Shown here: positions 34,763 to 42,958 of the stretch, piece by piece | Numbering within the stretch: position 1 is the first letter of the stretch | How the letters are laid out: every line of letters starts with the position of its first letter | NCBI GenBank assembly: GCA_021800035.1 | Contig: JAJYZJ010000006.1 | Span: 1 to 51,992, forward strand | Length of the DNA: 51,992 bases | From: an archaeon | Lineage (GTDB): Archaea > Thermoproteota > Thermoprotei_A > Marsarchaeales > Marsarchaeaceae | Reading direction: 5' to 3' | Program-made: the position numbers and the translations under genes | The notes under the pieces: model-generated | What the model saw: only the letters and a program-made list of their open reading frames with translations | Told to the model about the DNA's origin: nothing | The model's database searches: none

Positions 34763-36517
34763 TGTTCTCCGGGAAACCGATCCAGTGGCAGCAAATTAAA
34801 CATTCGTGTACGAGTGCACATGCCCGAGCTCTGCTGATGAGGGGTGCAGGAACCGAATGCTGCCGAACAGCGCCCTGTAGAGTATCGGCGACTGTTGGTA
34901 TTGCAGGATTTCCACACGTAGGTTGACGCGCTCTGAAAACAATCCGGCGGGCTTCCGTCCATGGAATCGGGAGGCTTTTTGCTCTAGAGGTCTACGCGAG
35001 CTGACACGCCCATTGAATGTTCTGATAAAGGCAGTGTTGGACCCCAAATGAATTAAGCAGGACAAGCTAATCCTAGACGGGTCTTCAATCGGCTCCGAGC
35101 AGGAAACGGTTGGGGTACACGGCTGCAATGGGGAGCCAGATTCTTAGATGTCCAGATTTTACCTTTTGGGTTCATTTCTGAATGGGTCAGCCTGCATCTT
35201 CCAGAACCCCTGTCACTTCCTTTAGCACGAACGGCGTCGGCCGAACTGGTTTTACAGCTTATTTCCATGTTAACCAGTCGGCGCTCCAACTCTTTGGGTG
35301 TGGCAGCATTTTTCTGCTGAGCACAGCCAAGCGCTGGGAGAATTAAGGCGGCAGGAAGAACGCGGGGTCCCTGCCGGCCCGCTGAATGCAGATCGGGTTG
35401 GGTTCCGGAATAGCGGAGGTTGGGCCGTTATGAATCTGAGCGAGCTCCGACCGATTCGACAAACGCAAGGATGGGTCAGGAAGAACACGCGAAAAATATT
35501 ACGCGGGCCGCTCCCAAGCCGCGGGTCGGGGCCATCTGCAGGCTGGAAGTTTGTTCACCCGCTACTGGCTCTGCTATTGCCTCCTGAGTTCAGAAGACCC
35601 CTTCCTCCTCCGTCAAAATCCGGCCGGGGCCACTTCCGCAACATACCGCCGTGCAGCGCCGCTTGGAAACGTTGCAATATGGCCTTATGATGACGTCTAA
35701 ATAGTTCCCACGTTGCCTTCAAGCGGTGGCAAAGAAAAAGGTGGCGAATCCAAGATCAGGCCCCTCCGGCAACACTCTCAGAGAGATACCCCGCAATAGC
35801 CCAAAAAACCCGACTACTTAATCTATCGTTTTCTCGACCGCAGACTCAATTTGTATAATTTGCAGGCCGGCGTGACGCTCGCGTTCTACGACTATGCCAA
35901 AGCCGCAGCCGGGATCGCCTTCCTCAAGGCGCTCAAACTGGTTAACCGCCAAGTAGAAATCGTTGAAGTCCATTCGGCCACCTCCCCGGCAGCCCCAGAT
36001 GCAACACCTCTGGCACTTCCTGCCGACGACGCGGTGCCTGAAATACTTCGAACACATGCTCGATGTGTACGCCCCCTACAAGATATGGATCTCGTGCCGA
36101 AGCTGCGGCTACACCGACTGCTACGAAGTGGATTCCTCCTCGCTGGAGCAGATACTCTGAGTTCATAGGGAGATACCAGCTCGCCCTGCACAAATTCGAT
36201 CAGCGAATCAATCCTGTTCATTATGTACTGGCACTGCTCCCGGCTCAACACCGCCGCTACCCACTATCTCCTGCGTTTCGTAGCCATAGCGGAATTCTCC
36301 TTCAGCTTTAAAAGCAATGTCTGAAACCAAGACAACCTTGTTTTGAATAGAATGAGCTTAAAGCAAAGGGATATTATCCGGTAGAGAGACGAGCAAACAG
36401 GGAAGTTCATCGGTTCACAGGAAAGGAAAGAAGAACAACGTCGAAGTCTCCGTGGGACTTTTTTTCTTGAGCTTGCTCGCTTACCGTGACCGCTTTCTTT
36501 CTTTAATTGCTGCCCAC
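34763..36517. other. Long stretch without intact genes, probable gene fragments
   Basis: About 1.75 kb with no convincing intact gene. Two stretches have protein-like composition. On the minus strand near 34796-34960 a frame ends with VNLRVEILQYQQSPILYRALF. On the plus strand near 36024-36160 a frame reads RCLKYFEHMLDVYAPYKIW, then ISCRSCGYTDCYEVDSSSLEQ, like the end of a zinc-ribbon protein. Neither has a clear start. The region fits the general decay of the island. Confidence 0.35.
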
Positions 36518-36724
36518 TCAATAAATGTAATCTGGGACGTAGGCTGAAAACTTCTTAGGACCGGTTTGGGACTCAGTTTCGACGCTGAATCCCCATTGGT
36601 CCACCAAATGGAGCCTGGCCCTAATTACATCCAGTCTGTTCGCAAACTCGGGGGAAGCGAAAACTAGTTGCTCACCCGCTTTTCGCAGGTCTCTGACACA
36701 AGCGGGCGGATATTTGTATGGCAA
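36518..36724 (-). CDS. Small hypothetical ORF, possible gene fragment
   Basis: A 68-residue frame (TTG start) with protein-like composition: YPPACVRDLRKAGEQLVF, then RLDVIRARLHLVDQWGFSVE. The frame stays open a little upstream without a start codon, so it may be the 3' end of a truncated gene. No family is recognised. The 400 bases to the right, up to 37151, hold no clear gene. Confidence 0.3.
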   Translation of the reverse strand: MPYKYPPACVRDLRKAGEQLVFASPEFANRLDVIRARLHLVDQWGFSVETESQTGPKKFSAYVPDYIY

Positions 36725-37151
36725 GATCGGCAGAAACTGGGTCTGAATGCATTGGTTTTCCGCGCTAGTGGCTTGGCATTATCTAGTTGATGCCGACACC
36801 AAAGAAGGTGGGAAAGTATCACGTCGAAAGGCTGACGCCGAGAATGAGATATTCCAGCCGAGTAGTAGATACATCTTCAAAAGCGCGTTCACTCCTTTCT
36901 TCCGAATGTAATAGTCGCAGATGCAGTGCAAATGCGGATACAAAGCTTGGAAAGCATCCGTCTTATGGCTCATTGAATTCGTTGGCGCTCACCCAATGTC
37001 AATGGGCTAAATATTAGTTGGCCAAGTGAGAAACTCTGGTTTCGCTTATCCCTTCGACCGGTCCCACTTCAGACCTTACGCTTAAGCAGCGGTATTTCTA
37101 GGGGCTAATTTGGGAACCTACCAATATTAATGCTCTTTGGACAAGCCGCCC

Positions 37152-37695
37152 TCAAACAAGTTTCGTGGTCACGTTTACCTTATGAGTTGCGGTATATACT
37201 GCTGGGCAGCGCTCTTCTGCCAGAGAGACAAGTTTGGCCAGCGTGTTTCTCTCTGTATTCTTTGCGCTGGCATCAACCCTGAACTCTATATTCTCGATTA
37301 TTGGTTCATCGGCAACATCCAAGGACTTCGCAAAGTTGACGCTACACTCGGCGATTATTCTAAGTTTCTCAAACTCAACTGCTTCTTTTGCAGCTACGGA
37401 AGCGAGCGTCGTAAGAAAGCACGATGCCATTCCGGCCATGCACAGGGCCATCGGACCGGGCCGGCTTCCGTTACCGCCGAGGTACGAGGGGGAATCTATT
37501 TCAATCAACTGCTTCCCCTCTTCAAACGAGAGTTCCACATCCAGCTGGTACTTCTTCAGTGGGGTCTGTGTTCCACTTGGCCTGAAGGCTCATCTTCTTT
37601 TTCAGCGTTGACCGGTCTAACTTCCCTGCTTTCGCCGTTGCCGATATCTTGTCTAAATCGACGTGGTTCAAAATTGGGGTCACCATCTCATGCAT
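37152..37695 (-). pseudogene. OsmC-family protein, disrupted by a frameshift
   Basis: The C-terminal part from about 37550 downwards encodes DSPSYLGGNGSRPGPMALCMAGMASCF, the first OsmC/Ohr signature with one catalytic-type Cys, and later AEERCPAVYT with the second. These two cysteines form the peroxidatic pair of OsmC/Ohr thiol peroxidases. The expected N-terminal portion (DLDKISATAKAGKLDRSTLKK, KMSLQAKWN) lies in another frame starting with ATG at 37695 (or 37686). The frames join around 37575-37600 (…AKWNT | PLKKYQLDVELSF). Either a true one-base indel has inactivated the gene or this is a sequencing error. Without correction a start near 37538 would produce a truncated protein of about 128 residues. 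Confidence 0.7.
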
Positions 37696-37800
37696 CCATA
37701 CAAGTTTCTTGGATAATCCCTTAATAAAGGTGAGGAAGTTTGGCTCAGGGACTCGGTATCAGAGTAGCGGCCTAAGTAGCGTGCAAAGCAGTCTTAAAAC

Positions 37801-38931
37801 GTGAGCGCCATGACCAAAGCCAATCCAGTTTTGGATTTGATAAGAATCCTGAGAGCGTGGTTCGGCTATAGTCCGGTAGCACGTCTTTATGCCGTCTTAG
37901 CCCTCGGTAAAGGAGTAGTGCTGTTGTCAGTGTTATACATTGAGCCCACTCTCGACGTCTTTCATGTGATGGGGACACGCTGGGACAGCAACTACTATGA
38001 GATCATCGCGATTCATGGCTACGGGACAGGCGCTCCCCATGTGTTCTCTCCGGTCTATCCCGTGCTGATAAAGATTGTCTACTTCGTAGTCGGAAATGTC
38101 TGGGTGTCGGCGCTTCTAGTAACTAACCTATCCAGTTTATTGTTTCCGCTAGTGGTCTATAAAACGTTTGGCTATAAGACCGCGCTATTAGCTGAGGTAT
38201 TCCCTACCTACTTGGTGTTTACAACTATCGCGTATTCTGACATTATCGCGCTTGTTCTACTTGCACTCGCCTTTTTCTTCCTGCTAAAGGAGAAATTTGT
38301 CAAATCTTCTCTAGCGCTAAGCATTGCAATCTTTACCTTTGTCAATCTCGCTCTGACACTGCCCGCATTCGGCGTAGCGTTGTTGTCGAGGAAGCGCTTC
38401 CGCTACCTCTACTTTTTTGCTCTGCCGTTTCTTACCGGGCTCTTTATTCTGTTATGGTTCAAAATCGTAGCTGGGAGTTATTTCGCTTTCCTCCAGCTTG
38501 AAGCTCCTTGGGGGGCGACGTTTGTGACACCTCTGGGTCAGGCGCTTTACTTGGCATGTGCGCAGGGTGTGGGCTCTTTCACTTGCCAGCACTGGGCTCT
38601 CCTCGGCTTTGTGTTTCCAAGGATTTACTGGCCGATTAGGAACATCGCATTCGAGAGTTTCTACTCAATCGGCACATATTTCGTTCTAAGGATTAATTCG
38701 AGCCAGAGAGTACTTCTATTTCTTTATGACCTTTGTGTTATTCTGCCGATTCTCTTTATTTCAGGTACGCCGGCCATGTCGATTCCGCGGCTGTTACTTC
38801 CCGCCTTTCCAGCGTTCGTGGGATATTCGTCCTTCTTCAAAAGCTGGCGCGCGACCAGTGTCTATGTCGCAAGTTGTTTATGCCTAGCGGCCGTAATTTC
38901 AGTAATCGAGTATTTTTCGTTTTTCGCGTAG
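37801..38931 (+). CDS. PIG-V-like membrane mannosyltransferase
   Basis: A 376-residue protein with about nine to ten membrane helices. The first external loop has TRWDSNYYEIIAIHGYG, close to the HWD...W/YY..I...GY motif of PIG-V (GPI mannosyltransferase II) family GT-C enzymes, whose acidic residue is catalytic. FSPVYPVLIKIVYF follows, as in that family. Such enzymes add mannose from a lipid-linked donor. In archaea they are thought to act in glycolipid or glycoprotein synthesis at the outer membrane face. GTG at 37801 and ATG at 37810 are both possible starts. It is divergent from the frameshifted OsmC gene and ends 58 bases before the intact OsmC gene. A fragment resembling its last codons recurs near 42340. 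Confidence 0.75.
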   Translation: MSAMTKANPVLDLIRILRAWFGYSPVARLYAVLALGKGVVLLSVLYIEPTLDVFHVMGTRWDSNYYEIIAIHGYGTGAPHVFSPVYPVLIKIVYFVVGNVWVSALLVTNLSSLLFPLVVYKTFGYKTALLAEVFPTYLVFTTIAYSDIIALVLLALAFFFLLKEKFVKSSLALSIAIFTFVNLALTLPAFGVALLSRKRFRYLYFFALPFLTGLFILLWFKIVAGSYFAFLQLEAPWGATFVTPLGQALYLACAQGVGSFTCQHWALLGFVFPRIYWPIRNIAFESFYSIGTYFVLRINSSQRVLLFLYDLCVILPILFISGTPAMSIPRLLLPAFPAFVGYSSFFKSWRATSVYVASCLCLAAVISVIEYFSFFA

Positions 38932-38951
38932 CAAATTCTCTAAAGCGAAAA

Positions 38952-39117
38952 GCGTTAAATTGTAATGATTTGTCCCAAGTTGACTGTTATTGAGTGCAAA
39001 GGATACTGAGCAAATCCGACCGGTGGTTGTGTCGAAGCTCAAAGAAAATTATGAGTTCGAAGTGAGCTTTCCTGATGCTAACGGCACAACCCTAACGATG
39101 GACGAACCCGCCCCCCT
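38952..39117 (+). repeat. 166-bp direct repeat, copy A (OsmC promoter and first 42 codons)
   Basis: By direct reading this stretch is identical, base for base, to 42388-42553. It spans the TATA-like box, the TTG start and the first 42 codons of the intact OsmC gene. The two copies lie 3436 bases apart, in the same orientation. Confidence 0.9.
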
Positions 39118-39460
39118 CGGCAGACTCGCAGGGCCAAATGCCTCAAGGGTCCTCGCAGCAGCAGTGGCTAACTGTCTTAGTGCGAGCCTGCTCTTTTGTT
39201 TGAGGAAATCAAAGATAGACATCAAGGCTCTTACGGCCGAGGCTGAGCCTTCTCTAGAGCGAAACAAAGAGGGTTATTGGCGCGTGAGCAGCCTCGCAGT
39301 TAAAATCAAGGCCGAGCTCCCCGAAACCGAAGACACGGCAAAAACAAGCCGTTGTCAGGACATCTTTGAGAAGTACTGCGTAGTGACTGGTGCAATAAGA
39401 GAAGGAATAAGAGTAGACGTGCAGGTTGAAGTGAAGAGCACTCCTTCCGGGCAAAAGTGA
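38990..39460 (+). CDS. OsmC-family protein, intact
   Basis: A 156-residue OsmC-type protein. The central region reads PAPLGRLAGPNASRVLAAAVANCLSASLLF, matching the GP-P---L-AA-A-C signature with the first reactive cysteine. The second OsmC cysteine is at KTSRCQDIFEKYCVVTGAIREG. The KPH-type helix and strand order of the family are kept. OsmC/Ohr proteins reduce organic hydroperoxides with thiols. TTG at 38990 is chosen since GCGTTAAAT, 30 bases upstream, is a good TATA-like box and no ATG fits. A second, frameshifted OsmC gene is 1.3 kb to the left. The 5' part of this gene is duplicated at 42388. Confidence 0.82.
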   Translation: MSAKDTEQIRPVVVSKLKENYEFEVSFPDANGTTLTMDEPAPLGRLAGPNASRVLAAAVANCLSASLLFCLRKSKIDIKALTAEAEPSLERNKEGYWRVSSLAVKIKAELPETEDTAKTSRCQDIFEKYCVVTGAIREGIRVDVQVEVKSTPSGQK

Positions 39461-39538
39461 AAGTTAACGGACGCTTTCGCCTGAAATCCAAACCCGCATT
39501 GCCTGAAACGGGTTGGCAGCCGTCGATTTAATACAAGT

Positions 39539-39645
39539 AAGCCCGGTAGCAAAAACGCACGAAGTTCTGATTTTGTCAGAATTGGGTAAGCACACACTTT
39601 CGGGTTTTGCAGTTCTTGGGCGACATAATTGCGGTGGGCAAATCC
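39539..39645 (+). repeat. Diverged direct repeat, copy A
   Basis: By eye this matches 42595-42702 at roughly three of four bases, with the strongest block ending in GTGGGCAAATCC in both. It lies after the OsmC gene and before cyclase copy 2. Together with the exact repeat it shows that the whole OsmC-flank segment was duplicated. Confidence 0.6.
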
Positions 39646-39769
39646 AGAGAGGGCCTGTCGCGAGCGCCGCGTCATTACGCGAGGCAAGTCGCGGAGCCCA
39701 GTATCGGTGGACCTCGGAAGCGTTCGGCGCAGGGGGGACGCAAGGTTTTTTTTGCGGGCGGCGGGGCCC

Positions 39770-41809
39770 ATGCAGGGTGACGGGGTGTCCGAAGGTAAGC
39801 GCAGGCTCGCGGCTGTGATGTTCACGGACATGGTGGGTTACACCGCGCTCGGTCAGAGGAACGAAGAGCTTTCGCTTGCGCTCGTGAACGAGCATAGAGC
39901 GGTAATCAGGCCGGTGCTCGCAAGGCACGGGGGGAGGGAGGTCAAGACCATGGGAGACGGGTTCATGGTCGAGTTCGAAAGCGTGCTCGACGCCGTGCGC
40001 TGCGCCTACGATATCCAGAGGGCCGTCAGGGAGTTCAATCTTTCACTCGCGGAGGCGCGCAGGATTCACCTGCGTGTGGGAATTCACCTGGGCGACGTTG
40101 TTGAGGAAGCCGGGGATGTCTCGGGTGACGCCGTGAACGTGGCCTCGCGGATTGAGCCCCTTGCGCCGGATGGGGGCGTGTGCGTATCGAAGCAAGTTTA
40201 CGACCAGGTTTCTAACAAGCTTGATATCGGGTTTTCAAGCATAGGCGCGAGGGCGCTCAAGAACGTGCGCGAGCCTGTCGAGGTCTACCGCATGGTTATG
40301 CCTTGGGAGGTCAGGGCAGACCGGGGGCAGGCGCTGGCCGCGCGGGCCGGGGGTCGTGGTGGTGCAGGCGGAGCAGGCATCCCGGACGAGCGCAGGGTTG
40401 CGGTGCTTCCGTTCGTGAGCATGAGCCCGGACCCGGGCGACGCGTATTTTGCCGACGGCCTGACGGAGGAGGTGATTTCGACCGTTGCAAACGTGAGCGG
40501 CCTGAGCGTGATTTCGCGTACGAGCGTCATGGGTTACAAGGGCTCCGCAAAGAATCTCAGGGACATTGGGCGGGAGCTTGAAGCGGGGAGCGTGGTTGAA
40601 GGCAGTGTGAGGAAGGCGGGAGCGAGGATCAGGGTCACCGCGCAGCTCATCAGGGTTGAGGGAGACGAGCACCTGTGGGCCCATACCTACGACAGGCAGC
40701 TTGACGACGTGTTCGAGGTGCAGTCGGATATAGCAAAGCAGGTCGCGGAAGCGCTGAAAGTAAAAATAGGCGCGAGGGAACTCGAACGCCTAGAGGCGAA
40801 GCCCACCCGGAACACGGAGGCCTATACGGCTTACCTGAAGGGGTTGCATTACATGAACAGGCGGGTCACCCCCCAGGAAATACGCACGGCTCAGGAGTTC
40901 TTTGAGCAGGCGGTTGCGCTCGACCCAGAATTTGCGCTCGGCTACGTGGGCCTTGCCACCTGCCACCATGTTATGCGTTGGGACTGGTCCGAACTGAGTG
41001 CCTCCGAGGACGATTCCAAGGCACTTTCGTATGCTTCTAGGGCGCTTGAGCTTGACCCGGGTCTCGCCGAAGCCCATGCGACACTCGGGTTGCTACTTTT
41101 GCATCAGCGCAGGTTCCGGGAATCCGACCGTGAATTGTGCGAGGCCATCAAGGCCAAGCCTAGCTACGCAACAGCTCATCACTGGCGCTCGATTGTTCGT
41201 GGGATCCAGCTAGAGTTCACTGACGCTCTGGCGGAGATCGAGGAAGCCGCCAGACTTGACCCGAATTCGGCGATAATCCTGTACAATGTCGCTGCGGTTA
41301 GGTTCGTGGCGAGGGATTTCGCGGGCTCGCTCGAAGCCGCAAGGAAGCTTGTCAGTCTGGCGCCCGAATATTTCCAGGCACACATTCTGCTCGGCATGAT
41401 TTACGGAAGGTTGGGGCTTCGGAGAGAGTCCGAGGCTTCGTACAGAAGCGCGGAGGAGCTGAGCAGATTCACTTACGGCCAGGCAGGGGAGGCCGTTTCC
41501 CAGATGATTGCGAAACGTGCCAAGGCCTACACGGCATACTTTGGAAGTGACAGGGGCACACTTGCGGAGCTGCTTCCGGACCTCATGGCCCAGGCCGGCA
41601 AGTCCCCGTATATGACTGCGGTTGAGGTGGCCGGTTTCTGTTTCTACTTGGGCAGGACTGATGAGGGATACGCGATGCTGGACAGAGTGCCACAACTCGA
41701 CCAATGGAATTCGGTGTACTTCCTGGGTATGGAGGTCTTTGACCCCCTCAGGGATGAACCTAGGTTCAAGAAGATGACGGAACGGGTCAGGCGAGGCGCA
41801 GACGGGTGA
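39770..41809 (+). CDS. Adenylate cyclase (class III) with FlgO/TolB-N-like and TPR domains, copy 2
   Basis: A 679-residue protein with the same layout as the copy at 30753-32744. The cyclase domain keeps the metal aspartates (FTDMVGY, TMGDGF), the adenine-selecting Lys and Asp (REVKTMGD, SGDAVN) and the Asn/Arg pair (NVASR). The middle domain (VAVLPFVSMSPDPGDAYFADGLTEEV ... EHLWAHTYDRQLDDVFEVQSDIA) and TPR-like repeats follow. A Gly/Ala/Arg linker near residues 180-205 separates the cyclase from the middle domain. The ATG at 39770 is preferred; an in-frame extension to 39629 is Arg-rich and unlike the family, and a GTG at 39785 is also possible. The gene is clearly more G+C-rich than its neighbours. 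It sits between the two copies of the direct repeat. Confidence 0.88.
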   Translation: MQGDGVSEGKRRLAAVMFTDMVGYTALGQRNEELSLALVNEHRAVIRPVLARHGGREVKTMGDGFMVEFESVLDAVRCAYDIQRAVREFNLSLAEARRIHLRVGIHLGDVVEEAGDVSGDAVNVASRIEPLAPDGGVCVSKQVYDQVSNKLDIGFSSIGARALKNVREPVEVYRMVMPWEVRADRGQALAARAGGRGGAGGAGIPDERRVAVLPFVSMSPDPGDAYFADGLTEEVISTVANVSGLSVISRTSVMGYKGSAKNLRDIGRELEAGSVVEGSVRKAGARIRVTAQLIRVEGDEHLWAHTYDRQLDDVFEVQSDIAKQVAEALKVKIGARELERLEAKPTRNTEAYTAYLKGLHYMNRRVTPQEIRTAQEFFEQAVALDPEFALGYVGLATCHHVMRWDWSELSASEDDSKALSYASRALELDPGLAEAHATLGLLLLHQRRFRESDRELCEAIKAKPSYATAHHWRSIVRGIQLEFTDALAEIEEAARLDPNSAIILYNVAAVRFVARDFAGSLEAARKLVSLAPEYFQAHILLGMIYGRLGLRRESEASYRSAEELSRFTYGQAGEAVSQMIAKRAKAYTAYFGSDRGTLAELLPDLMAQAGKSPYMTAVEVAGFCFYLGRTDEGYAMLDRVPQLDQWNSVYFLGMEVFDPLRDEPRFKKMTERVRRGADG

Positions 41810-42201
41810 ATCCCGCTGGCCCAGTAAGGGGACGCGCGTCCCGACTGGATTTGCCTGTTCACGGTCGAATTTCAAAAAGCGATCCTCGCCATGTTTTGGA
41901 CAAAGGGCCGGGCAGGGGTGCTGTTCGGCTGACAGAAGAGCAGATGCTGGTCTAGCTGCGAACACCCGGTCTACTTGCCCGTCCCCCAGCCCTCCAGAGG
42001 CGACCTGCGCGGTGGGGCACCTGATATTTCGCGCGCCGCCCGGCAGGTGGCGGAATCAGTCTCCCGCGGTCTCGCAAAGGGGTCGCGTAACAATCGCCTC
42101 GCGCGGTTGCTTCTTTCTCGCAGGCTTCAAGCGGGATTTTGTTGCGGGTTTTACGGTCCGGCGCGACATATGAAAAGCCGTAGCCTGTGGCGATAAACTA
42201 G
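41810..42201. other. GC-rich flank of cyclase copy 2, no gene called
   Basis: No convincing frame. It may be the decayed 5' part of the transposase that is recognisable just downstream, or arrived together with the cyclase gene. Confidence 0.3.
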
Positions 42202-42369
42202 GTCTGGGAGTCGGAGATGACGTACATCTGGCGCGGGGCCGACAGGTGGTGCTACCTGTTCAGCATCCTGGACGCCTTCTCGGGGTAGTGGACGGCGTAC
42301 GCGTTCAGCACGAACGCCGGGAAAGAGATCGTGATCTCGGTGCTTGAATATTTTTCGTTTTTCTTGTAA
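42202..42369 (+). pseudogene. Transposase (DDE integrase core) fragment fused to a duplicated gene tail
   Basis: The frame reads VWESEMTYIWRGADRWCYL, FSILDAFSG, then a stop, then WTAYAFSTNAGKEIVISVL. This matches the start of the rve integrase core of IS3/IS481-like transposases (W-E-T-D-x-T-Y-I-W ... Y-L-F-x-V-x-D-x-F-T-R). A stop replaces the residue after DAFS, and the rest of the catalytic core is absent. The last residues, ISVLEYFSFFL, resemble the C-terminus of the mannosyltransferase (ISVIEYFSFFA), so the junction probably lies inside this stretch. A clear decayed mobile-element remnant. Confidence 0.65.
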
Positions 42370-42387
42370 GGTTTCTTCCAATATAAG

Positions 42388-42553
42388 GCGTTAAATTGTA
42401 ATGATTTGTCCCAAGTTGACTGTTATTGAGTGCAAAGGATACTGAGCAAATCCGACCGGTGGTTGTGTCGAAGCTCAAAGAAAATTATGAGTTCGAAGTG
42501 AGCTTTCCTGATGCTAACGGCACAACCCTAACGATGGACGAACCCGCCCCCCT
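42388..42553 (+). repeat. 166-bp direct repeat, copy B (truncated OsmC gene)
   Basis: Exact copy of 38952-39117. Here the OsmC frame breaks off after codon 42 (…EPAPL) and ends at the TAG at 42558-42560, so this copy encodes only a short truncated peptide. Promoter and start are intact, so it could still be transcribed. Confidence 0.9.
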
Positions 42554-42594
42554 TGCTTAGAACAGGGTGAGCACCTGTCGATGCGGCAACAACC

Positions 42595-42702
42595 AAGCTC
42601 GGCAACCAAAAATGCGCGGTAAGCCTGCATCTTGGCCAGAATTAGACAAGCATTGACTTTGGGTTTCGCAGTTCTAGGGCCATAATCGCTGTGGGCAAAT
42701 CC
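42595..42702 (+). repeat. Diverged direct repeat, copy B
   Basis: Counterpart of 39539-39645. Only about 40 bases separate it from the truncated OsmC copy, compared with about 420 at the other locus. This indicates that the 3' part of the duplicated OsmC gene was deleted. Between it and the H+-ATPase gene at 42959 I see only a poly-T tract near 42742. Confidence 0.6.
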
Positions 42703-42958
42703 GTGATAGAGTCAGTCGTAAACGGCGAGTGCCTCGATAATTTTTTTTTAGAGCCTGATCCCCGTGAATCTCGAATGCAAAAGAATTGCGGAGTTGATCA
42801 GAGCTAGTTTGCACAAAGATTTTGTCACACCTCACTTTGCCGAAGGTGGTTTTTTGTCTTAGGTGGAAGGAGATACAGTTAGTCACCAGATTTAAGTTGG
42901 GAGAGCGCCGGCTGTTTACCATAGTGACCGCCATTAGCAGCTTCAATCGCTCTTCTCC

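Noticed and set aside
37137-37724. A 195-residue plus-strand open frame covering the OsmC pseudogene
   Set aside because: It is the complement of a recognisable OsmC coding region on the minus strand and has no protein-like motif.
38952-42702. Interpreting the 166-bp repeats as terminal repeats of a transposon
   Set aside because: The repeat contains a gene start and promoter and is direct, and no transposase reading frame or target-site duplication delimits it. A segmental duplication fits better.
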